A DNA stretch of 45,355 nucleotides, taken from assembly GCF_017306545.1 (NCBI RefSeq), contig NZ_JAFKID010000034.1, positions 1-45,355 of the forward strand, read 5' to 3'. Position numbers and translations under genes: made by a program. This document shows positions 17,521-26,264 of the stretch, one piece after another. Every line of letters starts with the position of its first letter. The first letter of the stretch is position 1. The notes below the pieces were generated by a model, which saw only the letters and a program-made list of their open reading frames with translations, did no database searches and had not been told where the DNA came from. The stretch is from Mesorhizobium sp. GTDB taxonomy: Bacteria > Pseudomonadota > Alphaproteobacteria > Rhizobiales > Rhizobiaceae.

Positions 17521-18158
17521 TGCTCGAACTCCGGCTGCATGGTGCGATAGAACCAGTCCGGATCGAGTTCACCTTCCGCCGAGATCACTGCGGCGGGTTT
17601 GATCACTGGACCTCCTGGTTGCCAGGCTTCCGGCGTGAGAACGTTGTAAGCATCCGTCGCCTGGAGGGCCCGGACCGTGCGCAGTATTTCTTCGACATTG
17701 CGCCCGGTCGACATTGGGTAGGACGCGGTCATGCGGATGATACCGTCTGGATCGATGATGAAGCACGCGCGAACGGTGGTGCTGTCGGGCGCGTCCGGCC
17801 GCAGCATGCCGTAGGCCTTCGCGATCGCCATGGACGGATCTTCCGCGATCGGGAACGGGATGGCGACGCCGAACGCGTCCTTGATCGCCTTGACCCAGGC
17901 AAGGTGGGAAAAGAGGCTGTCCACCGAGAGTCCGAGCAGATCGCAATCCGCCGTCTGGAACGCGTCGTAGTGCCGCGCGAAAGCGAGGAATTCCGAGGTG
18001 CAGACAGGTGTGAAATCGGCGGGGTGGGAGAACATCACCAGCCAACGGCCGCGATAGCCATCGACCGAGCGCTCGCCCAATGTGGTGCGGCAGAGAAAAC
18101 GCGGTGCGGGAGAGCCGATCTGGGGATACGGCAAAGCGGGGTCGAATTCCTGGGCCAT
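17517..18158 (-). CDS. 1-Cys peroxiredoxin (Prx6/AhpC-TSA type)
   Basis: This 213-residue thiol peroxidase carries the peroxidatic motif DFTPVCTSEF (Cys53) and the Prx6-type C-terminal extension (ATDAYNVLTPEAWQPG). No resolving cysteine is obvious at the usual 2-Cys position; other cysteines are Cys23, one in TADCDLLG and one in VRACFIID. It reduces peroxides, and related enzymes react with persulfides, which fits its place at the head of a sulfide-oxidation operon. ATG 18158 follows CGGAGG; an upstream in-frame ATG at 18185 lies within the promoter dyad and is unlikely. Cytoplasmic. Confidence 0.88.
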   Translation of the reverse strand: MAQEFDPALPYPQIGSPAPRFLCRTTLGERSVDGYRGRWLVMFSHPADFTPVCTSEFLAFARHYDAFQTADCDLLGLSVDSLFSHLAWVKAIKDAFGVAIPFPIAEDPSMAIAKAYGMLRPDAPDSTTVRACFIIDPDGIIRMTASYPMSTGRNVEEILRTVRALQATDAYNVLTPEAWQPGGPVIKPAAVISAEGELDPDWFYRTMQPEFEQ

Positions 18159-18180
18159 GCTGCCTCCGATTGATTGAACT

Positions 18181-18206
18181 ATCAATTTCGAAACTGATGA
18201 ATTGAT
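18181..18206. promoter_or_regulatory. AT-rich dyad in divergent prx operon / cyd promoter region
   Basis: ATCAATT (18181-18187) and AATTGAT (18200-18206) form a perfect 7-base inverted repeat with a 12-base spacer, 23 bases upstream of the peroxiredoxin ATG. On the minus strand a candidate promoter, TTGCAC and TAAATC with a 17-base spacer, lies immediately upstream, so a protein bound here would sit at the transcription start. The repressor at 16202-16636 is the likely ligand; its spacing differs from the dyad at 1726. Confidence 0.4.
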
Positions 18207-18396
18207 TTAGGCCAAGTTTGGTAGTAGTGCAAGCCTTGACTGCGAAATGAGATCGTGCGGCGATTGGCTAACCAAAGTTGCCGTCTCGAACCGGCAAATG
18301 CCCGAAGGGGTCTCGAATCGTCACTGATTGCCTTGTCGGGAGCCATCGGCAGACCGCGACCCGGTAGACACAATCGTCGCTTCGGCCAGAGAGGTC

Positions 18397-19806
18397 ATGA
18401 TGTTCCAGGGAATGAGCGCTATCGATCTTGCACGTGGCCAGTTCGCCTTCACGGTGATGTTCCACATCGTCTTCCCTGCCTTCACAATAGGCATCGCCAG
18501 CTACCTCGCCGTTCTCGAAGGCCTGTGGCTGTGGACCAGGGACGAGGTCTACATGCGCATTTTCGACTACTGGAAGACGATCTTCGCCGTCGTCTTCGGC
18601 ATGGGCGTCGTCTCGGGCATCGTCATGTCCTACCAGTTTGGCACCAACTGGTCGGTGTTCTCCGACAAGGCCGGGCCGGTCATCGGGCCGCTGATGGGCT
18701 ACGAGGTGCTGTCGGCTTTCTTCCTCGAGGCCGGCTTCCTCGGCATCATGCTGTTCGGGCTGAAGAAGGTCGGGCCGAAGCTGCATTTCACCGCCACCGT
18801 GATGGTCGCGATCGGCACGCTGTTCTCCGCCTTCTGGATCCTGTCGGCCAATTCCTGGATGCAGACGCCGACCGGCTATTCCATCAACGAGGCCGGCCAG
18901 TTCGTTCCGGAGGACTGGTGGGCCGTCATCTTCAATCCGTCTTTCCCCTACCGCCTCGTGCACATGACGCTGGCCGCCTATTTGACGACGGCTTTCGTCG
19001 TCGGCGCGGTGTCTGCCTGGCACCTTCTTTCCGACCGCGAAAACCGGGCCGCGCGCACCATGTTCTCCATGGCCATGTGGATGGCGCTTATCGTGGCGCC
19101 GATCCAGATCTTCGCCGGCGACCAGCACGGTCTCAATACGCTGGAGTACCAGCCGCGCAAGATCGCCGCCATGGAAGGCCACTGGGAGACTGAAGCCGGC
19201 GCGCCGCTGATCCTGTTCGGCATACCAGACGACGATGCGGAAGTGACGCGCTACAAGCTCGAAATCCCCTATGGCAGCGCACTGATTTTGACGCACAGCC
19301 TCGACGGCACGCTCAAGGGCCTGAAGGAATGGACCAAGGATGACCGCCCACCCATGGAGATCGTCTTCTGGTCCTTCCGCATCATGGTCGGGCTCGGCTT
19401 CCTGATGCTCGGCATCGGGCTATGGAGCGGCTGGCGGCGACTGCGTGGCCGCCTTTTTGACGACCGATGGCTCCTGCGCGCGGCCATCGTCATGGGGCCG
19501 AGCGGGTTTGTCGCGGTGCTCGCAGGCTGGGTGACAACAGAGGTCGGCCGGCAGCCCTACACAGTCTACGAGCTGCTGCGCACCGCCGACAGCGCCGCCC
19601 CGCTCGCCGCACCGGCGGTGGCTGCCTCGCTGATCGCCTTCATCGTCGTATACTGCGCGGTGTTCGGCGCCGGCATCTTCTACATATTGCGCCTGATGCA
19701 CCGCCGGCCCGGCCACGAGAAGCCGGTCGAGGAATTGGGGCCGACCCGCACGGCCGGCATCACGCCCGCAGCCACGGTTGATATCGATAGGACGCTAGGG
19801 GAGTGA
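18397..19806 (+). CDS. cydA: Cytochrome bd-type quinol oxidase subunit I (CIO-like)
   Basis: This 469-residue membrane subunit contains the haem b and d sites and the quinol site. Histidine ligands are seen in FTVMFHIVFP (His23) and YRLVHMTLAAY. The GRQP motif (EVGRQPYTVYELLRT) is present, and the loop after FAGDQHGLN is short, as in cyanide-insensitive CioA-type oxidases. About nine hydrophobic segments. ATG 18397 (or 18400) follows AGAGAGG. Cytochrome bd is resistant to sulfide, so a copy divergent from a sulfide-oxidation operon makes sense as the electron sink. It is followed by subunit II after five bases. Confidence 0.93.
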   Translation: MMFQGMSAIDLARGQFAFTVMFHIVFPAFTIGIASYLAVLEGLWLWTRDEVYMRIFDYWKTIFAVVFGMGVVSGIVMSYQFGTNWSVFSDKAGPVIGPLMGYEVLSAFFLEAGFLGIMLFGLKKVGPKLHFTATVMVAIGTLFSAFWILSANSWMQTPTGYSINEAGQFVPEDWWAVIFNPSFPYRLVHMTLAAYLTTAFVVGAVSAWHLLSDRENRAARTMFSMAMWMALIVAPIQIFAGDQHGLNTLEYQPRKIAAMEGHWETEAGAPLILFGIPDDDAEVTRYKLEIPYGSALILTHSLDGTLKGLKEWTKDDRPPMEIVFWSFRIMVGLGFLMLGIGLWSGWRRLRGRLFDDRWLLRAAIVMGPSGFVAVLAGWVTTEVGRQPYTVYELLRTADSAAPLAAPAVAASLIAFIVVYCAVFGAGIFYILRLMHRRPGHEKPVEELGPTRTAGITPAATVDIDRTLGE

Positions 19807-19811
19807 TCAGC

Positions 19812-20819
19812 ATGGATTTCAACCTGCTCGCCTTCATCTGGGCCGCCATCATCGCCTTCGCCGTGCTCGCCTACATCGTGCTCGACGGTTTCGATCTCGG
19901 CGTCGGTATTCTCTTCCCTTTCATGAAGGAGGAGAAGGAGCGCGATCTGATGATGAACTCGGTGGCGCCGATCTGGGACGGCAACGAAACCTGGCTGGTG
20001 CTCGGCGGCGGCGGCCTGCTCGCCGTCTTCCCCCTCGCTTACGCGACCATCCTGCCGGCGCTCTACGCGCCCATCATCGCCATGCTGCTCGGCCTCATCT
20101 TCCGCGGCGTAGCCTTCGAGTTCCGCTGGCGCACGCGGCGCGGAAAGTTCCTGTGGGACTGGGCCTTCGCAGGCGGCTCCATGATAGCGGCATTCGCGCA
20201 AGGCGTGGCGCTCGGCGCGCTGGTGCAGGGCATCCATGTCGAGAACCGCGCCTATGCCGGCGGCTGGTGGGACTGGCTCACCTGGTTCAGCCTGCTCACC
20301 GGCGTGGCGCTGATCGTCGGCTACGGCCTGCTCGGCGCCACGTGGCTGGTGATGAAGACGGAAGGCCCCGTGCATGACCATGCACGGCGGCTCGCGAAAC
20401 CGGCCGGCATCGCCACGCTCGGCCTGATCGGCCTCGTCAGTCTGGTGACCCCCTTCCTGGAACCGCAATATCTCGCCCGCTGGTTCGACTATCCGACGGT
20501 CGTCTTCAGCCTCATCGTGCCGCTCCTGGTGCTCGGCTGCGCCTTTATCCTGTTCAACGGGCTGATACGCGGCGGCGACCATGCCCCGTTCTTCGCCGCC
20601 CAGGCGATCTTCATCCTTTGCTATGCCGGCATCGGCATCAGCTTCTATCCTTACATGGTGCCAACCAGCGTGACCATCTGGGACGCGGCCGCGCCCGATT
20701 CCAGCTTGGCGTTCATGCTCGTGGGCGCCTGCATCCTTATGCCGATTATCCTCACCTACACGGGCTTCGCCTACTGGGTCTTCCGCGGCAAGGTCCATGC
20801 CGACGGGGGCTATCATTGA
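19812..20819 (+). CDS. cydB: Cytochrome bd-type quinol oxidase subunit II
   Basis: This 335-residue membrane protein has eight to nine hydrophobic segments. The family start is clear: WAAIIAFAVLAYIVLDGFDLGVGILFP, followed by SVAPIWDGNETWLVLGGGGL and FRGVAFEFR. It stabilises the haem d site of subunit I. ATG 19812 is preceded by GGGGAG at eight bases; a GTG at 19803 is in frame but overlaps cydA. The stop overlaps the next small gene as TGATG. Confidence 0.94.
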   Translation: MDFNLLAFIWAAIIAFAVLAYIVLDGFDLGVGILFPFMKEEKERDLMMNSVAPIWDGNETWLVLGGGGLLAVFPLAYATILPALYAPIIAMLLGLIFRGVAFEFRWRTRRGKFLWDWAFAGGSMIAAFAQGVALGALVQGIHVENRAYAGGWWDWLTWFSLLTGVALIVGYGLLGATWLVMKTEGPVHDHARRLAKPAGIATLGLIGLVSLVTPFLEPQYLARWFDYPTVVFSLIVPLLVLGCAFILFNGLIRGGDHAPFFAAQAIFILCYAGIGISFYPYMVPTSVTIWDAAAPDSSLAFMLVGACILMPIILTYTGFAYWVFRGKVHADGGYH

Positions 20820-20932
20820 TGCAAGCCAATCACCGTCGAAAACTGCTGTGGTTTGCCGGGCTGTGGCTGGCTGGCGTGCTCGTGGTCGCCGGCGCGGCGG
20901 CAATGCTACGCCTCGCCATCATTGGAACCTAG
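20819..20932 (+). CDS. DUF2474/CydX-like small subunit of cytochrome bd
   Basis: This 37-residue single-helix protein begins MQANHRRKLLWFAGLWLAG, with a basic N-terminus and one membrane segment ending LRLAIIGT. The start overlaps the cydB stop (TGATG), so translation is coupled. Short proteins of this type (CydX, or DUF2474 beside CioAB) are accessory subunits that stabilise the oxidase. The length, position and RKLLWFAGLW pattern fit DUF2474. Confidence 0.8.
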   Translation: MQANHRRKLLWFAGLWLAGVLVVAGAAAMLRLAIIGT

Positions 20933-21286
20933 ACGCCCGCACTTCGGAAAGAGCGTGTAGGCTTCAGCCGGCAGGTCACCCCTCGGCTTGCGAAGATAGC
21001 ATGACCGTGCATGATCGCCAAAGTGATACCCAAAAGCATTTGCGATACGATATATTGGCTAATTCGCTCGTGAAATCGGGCTGGACAGAGCTCCCGAACT
21101 ATCGTTGCGCGCCTACAGCATGCGATGGTCGCAGATGCACTAGTCGCGGGCGGGTGCGCGCTGCCGCTGACAACGGTTGTGTTGCCAGATGGTCTGCCAG
21201 GGTTTCGCGACTGCTGCAATGGCGACCAGCGCCGCCGGCTATCAGCTCGGCTATAAAATCCAGAACCGAGATCTCATGATTGCTGC
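20933..21286. other. Intergenic stretch, no supported gene
   Basis: About 350 bases between the cyd operon and the L,D-transpeptidase promoter. A plus-strand frame from 20797 crosses it but uses cydB sequence and has no domain I recognise. No terminator-like hairpin was found. The right edge carries the PmrA-like box. Confidence 0.3.
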
Positions 21287-21303
21287 CTTAAGCTGGCCTT
21301 AAG
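21287..21303 (+). promoter_or_regulatory. PmrA-box-like direct repeat upstream of L,D-transpeptidase
   Basis: CTTAAG (21287-21292), five bases, CTTAAG (21298-21303) form a direct repeat with an 11-base period, the layout bound by PmrA/BasR-type OmpR-family regulators. It ends 57 bases before the GTG of the L,D-transpeptidase gene. An almost identical element in the same orientation precedes the response-regulator gene at 26327. Confidence 0.65.
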
Positions 21304-21360
21304 GTCCGCCCGAGTTTTTGGGCTTCCATCGCATGCAATGATTCAGAAGGCAAAGAGACA

Positions 21361-22086
21361 GTGAGCGGAAGCGGAACAAGACATACCAGCGTCGTGACAA
21401 GACGCGCTTTGCTGATCGGAATAGGCGTTGTCACTCTGACCGGCTGCGTTTCGACGCGACGGCCGGTCTCGGCCGTGGCGCCCGTGGCGGAGGTAAAGCC
21501 GCAATCGGCCGTTCCGTTGATGTATGCCGCGATGCCGGACGAGAAGTTCCCGATCCCTGCGGTGAAGATCGCCCAGCTCGACCAACAATTTTGGCGCACG
21601 GAGATCGATTATCCCACGAAGGAAACGCCGGGCACGCTGATTGTCGATACGCCGGCCAAATATCTCTATCATGTGAAGCCCAGCGGCCGGGCGACGCGCT
21701 ACGGAATCGGCGTCGGACGTGAAGGCTTCGCCTGGGCCGGGCGGGCTGTCGTCGCCTACAAGCGCAAATGGCCGCGCTGGACGCCGCCCGACAGCATGGT
21801 GGCGCGTCAACCCGAACTCGAACCCTACAGCATCGCCAATGGCGGCATGGATCCGGGCCTGAATAATCCACTCGGCGCACGCGCGCACTATATCCATGAA
21901 GGCGGGCGCGACACGCTTTACCGTCTGCACGGCACGCCGGAAGCATTTTCGATCGGCAAGGCTGTGTCGTCCGGCTGCATCCGTCTGATCAACCAGGATG
22001 TCATTCACCTTTACAACGAAGTCAGGGACGGCAGCCCGATCGTGGTCATCCCCGATCCGACTATGTCGAACATCGCCATCGGCTGA
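21361..22086 (+). CDS. L,D-transpeptidase (YkuD), lipoprotein
   Basis: This 241-residue protein has an N-terminal signal with lipobox LTGC (Cys29) and a YkuD domain. The catalytic HGTPEAFSIGKAVSSGCIRL contains His190 and Cys206. Such enzymes form 3-3 cross-links in peptidoglycan or attach proteins to it, and many are copper-sensitive through the active-site thiol. GTG 21361 gives the natural signal peptide (RRALLIGIGVVTLTGC); the ribosome site is weak. It sits alone on the plus strand opposite the Dsb/Scs cluster and shares its promoter element with the two-component system, suggesting a role in the same envelope stress response. Confidence 0.9.
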   Translation: MSGSGTRHTSVVTRRALLIGIGVVTLTGCVSTRRPVSAVAPVAEVKPQSAVPLMYAAMPDEKFPIPAVKIAQLDQQFWRTEIDYPTKETPGTLIVDTPAKYLYHVKPSGRATRYGIGVGREGFAWAGRAVVAYKRKWPRWTPPDSMVARQPELEPYSIANGGMDPGLNNPLGARAHYIHEGGRDTLYRLHGTPEAFSIGKAVSSGCIRLINQDVIHLYNEVRDGSPIVVIPDPTMSNIAIG

Positions 22087-22110
22087 CGACAGGCAGCGTG
22101 ACGGGGCGGC

Positions 22111-22731
22111 TCAACCCATACGACCGGACGATGCGATGGGCTTTCGGGCGACGAGGTCGATGAGGGCCGACATTCCCGAGTGTCCTGCCCCCTCGTCAAC
22201 CGGGCCGTCATGTTCTTTGAGGTAGCAGATCTCCCAGTGCGCGAACGCGCTTAGCAGAAGCTCGCTGGTGTAGAGTTGCTTGGCATCCGGAGGGCCTCCG
22301 GTTCCATAGCGCAATTGCTCGACGCGGTATCCCTGCATGATGAGCGACCCGCCCGGTTTGAGCGCGGTGTAAAACCCCTCGAACATCCGGTCACGCAGCA
22401 TGGGCGCCGCGAACTGTATAAATATCGCGATCACGACATCATACCGTTCTGCCTCCCATTCCCAAACGGCTAGGTCGGCCTTCACCGTGGTCAGCATCAC
22501 GCCACGCTTGGCAGCCAGCTCCCGCGATTTTTGCAGGCCAACGGATGACGCGTCCACGGCGACGACTTCGAGAGCCTGTTCGGCCAGCCACACGCCGTTT
22601 CGTCCTTCGCCATCGGCGACCGCAAGCACCCGCATCCCGCCTTCGAGCCGGAATGCCTGCGAGACAAGGAACTCGTTTGGCTTTGTCCCGAACAGATAGT
22701 CCGCTCTGTTGTAGCGTTCGTCCCAATCCAT
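22111..22731 (-). CDS. SAM-dependent class I methyltransferase (TehB-like)
   Basis: This 206-residue methyltransferase begins MDWDERYNRADYLFGTKPNEFL, typical of the TehB/thiopurine-methyltransferase-like group. SAM motif I is VLAVADGEGRNGVWLA, followed by VVAVDASSVGL and the motif IV region YDVVIAIFIQF. Substrate unknown; homologues methylate tellurite, thiols or other toxic compounds. ATG 22731 has GAGG at six bases, and the longer frame to 22824 has no matching sequence. It lies downstream of the tlpA/dsbD/dsbA genes on the same strand (126-base gap) and converges with the L,D-transpeptidase. Confidence 0.85.
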   Translation of the reverse strand: MDWDERYNRADYLFGTKPNEFLVSQAFRLEGGMRVLAVADGEGRNGVWLAEQALEVVAVDASSVGLQKSRELAAKRGVMLTTVKADLAVWEWEAERYDVVIAIFIQFAAPMLRDRMFEGFYTALKPGGSLIMQGYRVEQLRYGTGGPPDAKQLYTSELLLSAFAHWEICYLKEHDGPVDEGAGHSGMSALIDLVARKPIASSGRMG

Positions 22732-22857
22732 GTTCAACCTCGACCCCACCTCAAGCAGATCGCACCCCGATGACGCGTCCTTTGCCTCCAATATTATGCC
22801 GGGTTTTGCGTTCCCGGTAGCCACGGCCGTCGTAGAGGATCGATGTCGATCCGACGG

Positions 22858-23661
22858 TTAACGCGAGGGGGCGATCTTGCCGATGTTTGTGTCGAGGGCC
22901 TCTTTCGATATCTCGCCCATATGCAGCGAGGCCAGCGTGCCGTCGGCGCGCAGGAACAGCGTCGTCGGCATGCCGGGCGCGCTATAGTAGCGCGGCAGGC
23001 GCATGGCAGGATCGAGCATGACATGGTCGAGGGCCAGATTCTCACCGACCAGATAGGCGCGAATCGTCTCCGCGCTTTCACCCTGATTGACGAACAAGAA
23101 GGTGACGTCGGTGCGGGCTGCGGCCGTTTTCGCCAGCAACGGCATTTCCCGGCGGCATGGCGGGCACCAGCTTGCCCACAGGTTGACGACGGCCGGCTTG
23201 CCTGCGAAAGTGCTGAGCGCCACCAGCGCGCCGTCCATCTGCTCGAACGCCATGTCAGGCGCCGGCTGGCCAAGCGTCGCCTTCGTCAGTTGAGCGGCAC
23301 CTGCCCAGACGAGCGCGCCGAGCCCGAGTGCGGCGGCCGCCGCAGCACCGGCCTTGAACGAGCGGATATAAAAGACGCTGACGAGGAGAACGCCGGCAAA
23401 GCCTGCGGCGGGCTCGAAGCCACCCTGCCAGACAGCTATCGCGCGCCATGGCTCGTCTCGGAAGTTTTGCCAATGCAGCACCACATGGCCGAAGCGCGCG
23501 GCGGCTAGACCGCCGATCAGCGCCCATGACGACCACGGACCGATCGCGCGGTCGACGCGGCGGGCCAGGATCGCGGTCAGGATCAGGAAGGCGACGATGC
23601 CGAGGATGGCGGCGAGGCGATCCGAAGCGAAGACGAAAGGACCGATGGCAATGCCGTTCAT
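22858..23661 (-). CDS. TlpA/ScsD-like thioredoxin with Lgt-like membrane domain
   Basis: This 267-residue protein has two parts. Residues 1-about 125 form a four-helix membrane region containing GGLAAARFGHVVLHW and FRDEPWRAIAVWQGGFEP, which resembles the GGRLGYVLFY...AVWQGGMSFHG part of prolipoprotein diacylglyceryl transferase. Residues 130-267 form a TlpA-type thioredoxin fold with WCPPC (Cys166, Cys169) and a cis-Pro in GMPTT. The thioredoxin domain should face the periplasm and receive electrons from the DsbD homologue whose gene overlaps it by ATGA. The trio DsbA-DsbD-TlpA matches ScsC-ScsB-ScsD of the copper-tolerance Scs system. The Lgt-like part probably lacks transferase activity (inference). 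Confidence 0.82.
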   Translation of the reverse strand: MNGIAIGPFVFASDRLAAILGIVAFLILTAILARRVDRAIGPWSSWALIGGLAAARFGHVVLHWQNFRDEPWRAIAVWQGGFEPAAGFAGVLLVSVFYIRSFKAGAAAAAALGLGALVWAGAAQLTKATLGQPAPDMAFEQMDGALVALSTFAGKPAVVNLWASWCPPCRREMPLLAKTAAARTDVTFLFVNQGESAETIRAYLVGENLALDHVMLDPAMRLPRYYSAPGMPTTLFLRADGTLASLHMGEISKEALDTNIGKIAPSR

Positions 23662-25508
23662 TGCGCGCTTTCCATCCGGCTTGCCGAGGTTTTAAGCGTG
23701 GTCTTAGTGACATCGCCGACCAGACGCGTCCCCGCCTTTTCGCGACCATTGGCATCGACGAAGATCATCGTCGGCGGGCCGGCCACCTGAAGGCTTTGCA
23801 TCATCTGCCGCTGCACCGGAGAATTGTCGCTGACATCGAGCTCGACGAGGTTGAAGCCGGCAAGCTTTGCCTGAATGGCCGGGTCTGGCAAGACACTGCG
23901 GTCGATGACGGTGCAGGTCACGCACCAGTCGGCAGTGACATAAAGCAGGCTCGGCCGGCCATCGGCATCGGCGATTTGCGCCTGGAGTTCGCCGGGATTG
24001 CCGACAGCGTGAAACGCAATCCGTTCGCTCTTGCCGATAGTCACGTCAGAGTGCATTGCCACGAGCCCGCTGAGCGGACGCAGCGGATCGTCCGCGCCGC
24101 TGGCCGCGCCCACAGCCAGAACCGCGCCGTAAAGGCCCGCCGCAAGGCCCGCCGCCTTGGCTGTTCGCCTTGCGCCGCCGGCATCGACGCTCAACGCATC
24201 GAACGCGCCCAGCCAGACGGCGATGCCGATGGCAAACAGCGCCCACAACGCGAGCGTGGCCTGTGGCGGCAACAGGCGTGAGAGCATCCAGATCGCCGTG
24301 GCGATGAAGATGAAGCCGAAGGCCTGTCGCACCGCGTTCATCCACGCGCCGGCCCTGGGCAAGGCCTTGGGGCCGAGCGTGCCAAAGATGATGAGCGGCA
24401 CGCCTTGGCCGAGACCGAGCGCGAAGAGCGATGCCGCGCCCAGCGTCACATCTCCGGTTTGGGCGATATAGATCAGGGCGCCGGCGAGCGGCGCCGTCAC
24501 GCAAGGGCCGACGATAAGCGCGGAAGTGAAGCCGAGAAGTGCTGCGGAAGCCAGAGAGCCGCGTCGGCTACGGCCGAGGCCGCCAACCGCTTTGACCCAT
24601 GCCGAAGGCAGTTGCAGCTCGAACAGGCCGAACATCGACAACGCGAAGACAAGGAAGAGTGCGGAAACGGCGCCGATGGCGAGCGGCGACTGCAAGGCCA
24701 TCTGCAAATTCTGGCCCGACCATGCCGCTGCCACGCCGAGCAGGCCGAAGGCCGATGCCATCGCCAGCACATAGGCAAGCGACAGGGCGAAGCCGCGCGC
24801 CAGCGTCGGCGCCTCACCCTGCCGGGCAATCGTGCCCGCAAGGATCGGATACATGGGAAACACGCAAGGCGTGAACGCCAGAAGCATGCCGAACAGCATG
24901 AAGCTGCCGAGTACCAGCACTACACCGCCTCGGGCCAGCAGCGAGCCGACCATGCCACTGTCGTTGTCGGCAATCGCAATCGGGCTGGACGGAGCTGACG
25001 GTTCCGGCGCCGACCATTGGCTGGCGAGCGCGGTTGCCGCGTGGTCGCCGGGCGAGGCGACGGCGAGCGTCGCGGCATCGACGTGCCTTACCTGCGGCGG
25101 ATAACAGATGCCGTTCTCCTGGCAACCCTGATAGCGGACCTCGAGCGAGCCTGCATCCCCGGCCAGCGGCACCGCAAGCGCGGCTCGGTCGTGATAGACG
25201 GTGGTGACGCCGAAAGTCGGATCGTCCTTCGACTGCGGATTGCCTTCGGCTTGCGCAACCGCGAGTTCTTCCTGTCCGAGCTTCAGGGCGAACCGGTCCT
25301 GATAGAGGTAATAGCCGGTGGCGATGGTCCATTCGAGCCTGACAAGCCCGTCATCGACCCGCGTTGCGGCGAGCCGAAAAGCCTGGTCGGGTGGTAGCGG
25401 CATCGCGCCGCTGGATGTCACCTGCGCGAAGCCGGGCGAAGCCAGTAGCGATGCGATCAGGGCCAACACTACAGCGACGAGGGCGGATCGAATGGATTTC
25501 AGGGACAA
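23658..25508 (-). CDS. DsbD/ScsB-like thiol:disulfide interchange protein
   Basis: This 616-residue protein has all three redox pairs of DsbD: the periplasmic alpha domain after a signal peptide (VRYQGCQENGICYPP, Cys129/Cys135), the membrane domain (FTPCVFPMYP, Cys215; VGPCVTAPLAG, Cys336) and the gamma thioredoxin domain (TADWCVTC, Cys529/Cys532). It moves electrons from cytoplasmic thioredoxin to periplasmic partners. The gene lies 47 bases after the DsbA-like gene and overlaps the TlpA-like gene, so it should reduce both. In Salmonella and Caulobacter the equivalent ScsB serves ScsC and protects against copper and peroxide; the same role is inferred here. Confidence 0.92.
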   Translation of the reverse strand: MSLKSIRSALVAVVLALIASLLASPGFAQVTSSGAMPLPPDQAFRLAATRVDDGLVRLEWTIATGYYLYQDRFALKLGQEELAVAQAEGNPQSKDDPTFGVTTVYHDRAALAVPLAGDAGSLEVRYQGCQENGICYPPQVRHVDAATLAVASPGDHAATALASQWSAPEPSAPSSPIAIADNDSGMVGSLLARGGVVLVLGSFMLFGMLLAFTPCVFPMYPILAGTIARQGEAPTLARGFALSLAYVLAMASAFGLLGVAAAWSGQNLQMALQSPLAIGAVSALFLVFALSMFGLFELQLPSAWVKAVGGLGRSRRGSLASAALLGFTSALIVGPCVTAPLAGALIYIAQTGDVTLGAASLFALGLGQGVPLIIFGTLGPKALPRAGAWMNAVRQAFGFIFIATAIWMLSRLLPPQATLALWALFAIGIAVWLGAFDALSVDAGGARRTAKAAGLAAGLYGAVLAVGAASGADDPLRPLSGLVAMHSDVTIGKSERIAFHAVGNPGELQAQIADADGRPSLLYVTADWCVTCTVIDRSVLPDPAIQAKLAGFNLVELDVSDNSPVQRQMMQSLQVAGPPTMIFVDANGREKAGTRLVGDVTKTTLKTSASRMESAQ

Positions 25509-25555
25509 GCACAGGCTCCGGGCGCGAGGACGAACAGGCAGAGACTCGAACAGAG

Positions 25556-26197
25556 CTACTGGGAGGCCCCAGCCTGCTTGGCGCGGGCATCCGCGATCAC
25601 CTGCTTGAAGCCCTTGTAGTCGAGGGTGGATGTCATGAACGGGCCTATGAGATAGGTCGGTGTTCCGGTGAGGCCCAGCGCATCCGCCTGCGCCATGTTG
25701 CGCTTGATGATCGACTCGATCTCTGCCGATTTGGCCTTCATGTCGGCGTCGAGACGGCGCATGTCGATGCCGGCGGCCTGCAAGGCCTTACGCATCTTTT
25801 CCTTTGAAACCCCCGAACCGGGAATGGCCATCAGTGCATGGTGGGCACCATCATATTTGCCCTGATATTTGGCGGCCAGCGCTAGTTTGGCGCCGTCGAT
25901 CGAAGTCGGACGGATGACGGGCCAGTCCTTGTAGACCAGCCGAACCTCGCCGTCTTCCTTGACAGCGCGGTCGAGGTCCGGCGCGCTCTTCTTGCAGAAG
26001 GGGCAATTGTAATCGAGGAAGGCGACGATGGTGACATCGCCCTTCGGATCGCCGCCAACGGGTGCCGCCGGATCGTTGAGGATCATCTCCTTCGAGACAT
26101 CGGCAAATTGCGCAAGGGCGCTGCGCCCCATAAAAGGCGTGGCAAGAACGCCGGCGCCGATGGCGAACAATGCGTGGCGGCGCGAAAGGCCTGTCAT
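25556..26197 (-). CDS. DsbA/ScsC-like periplasmic thiol oxidoreductase
   Basis: This 213-residue protein has a signal peptide with a twin-arginine-like start (SRRHALFAIGAGVLATPF, cleavage near ALAQ) and a DsbA-type thioredoxin domain of the Com1/ScsC class. The active site is YNCPFCKK (Cys65, Cys68) and the cis-Pro loop is LTGTPTYLIG. ATG 26197 has GGAG at seven bases; an in-frame ATG at 26239 has no such site. It may act as an isomerase or reductase rather than an oxidant because a DsbD homologue is encoded directly downstream. It is divergent from the two-component operon, across the PmrA-like box. Confidence 0.88.
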   Translation of the reverse strand: MTGLSRRHALFAIGAGVLATPFMGRSALAQFADVSKEMILNDPAAPVGGDPKGDVTIVAFLDYNCPFCKKSAPDLDRAVKEDGEVRLVYKDWPVIRPTSIDGAKLALAAKYQGKYDGAHHALMAIPGSGVSKEKMRKALQAAGIDMRRLDADMKAKSAEIESIIKRNMAQADALGLTGTPTYLIGPFMTSTLDYKGFKQVIADARAKQAGASQ

Positions 26198-26264
26198 TCG
26201 AAATCTCCGTGCTGGTCTGATATCGGTTACGTTGGGCATGTTGACGCCCTGATCCCTGCTGAAC

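Noticed and set aside
18182-18373. Small minus-strand gene in the prx-cyd promoter region
   Set aside because: It covers the whole divergent promoter and the dyad, and has no convincing ribosome site.
19680-20903. 407-residue minus-strand frame opposite cydB
   Set aside because: Composition is charged and repetitive and the plus strand encodes a clear CydB.
20797-21279. Possible regulator gene after cydB
   Set aside because: The frame borrows cydB and small-subunit sequence, has no helix-turn-helix I can support and no ribosome site.
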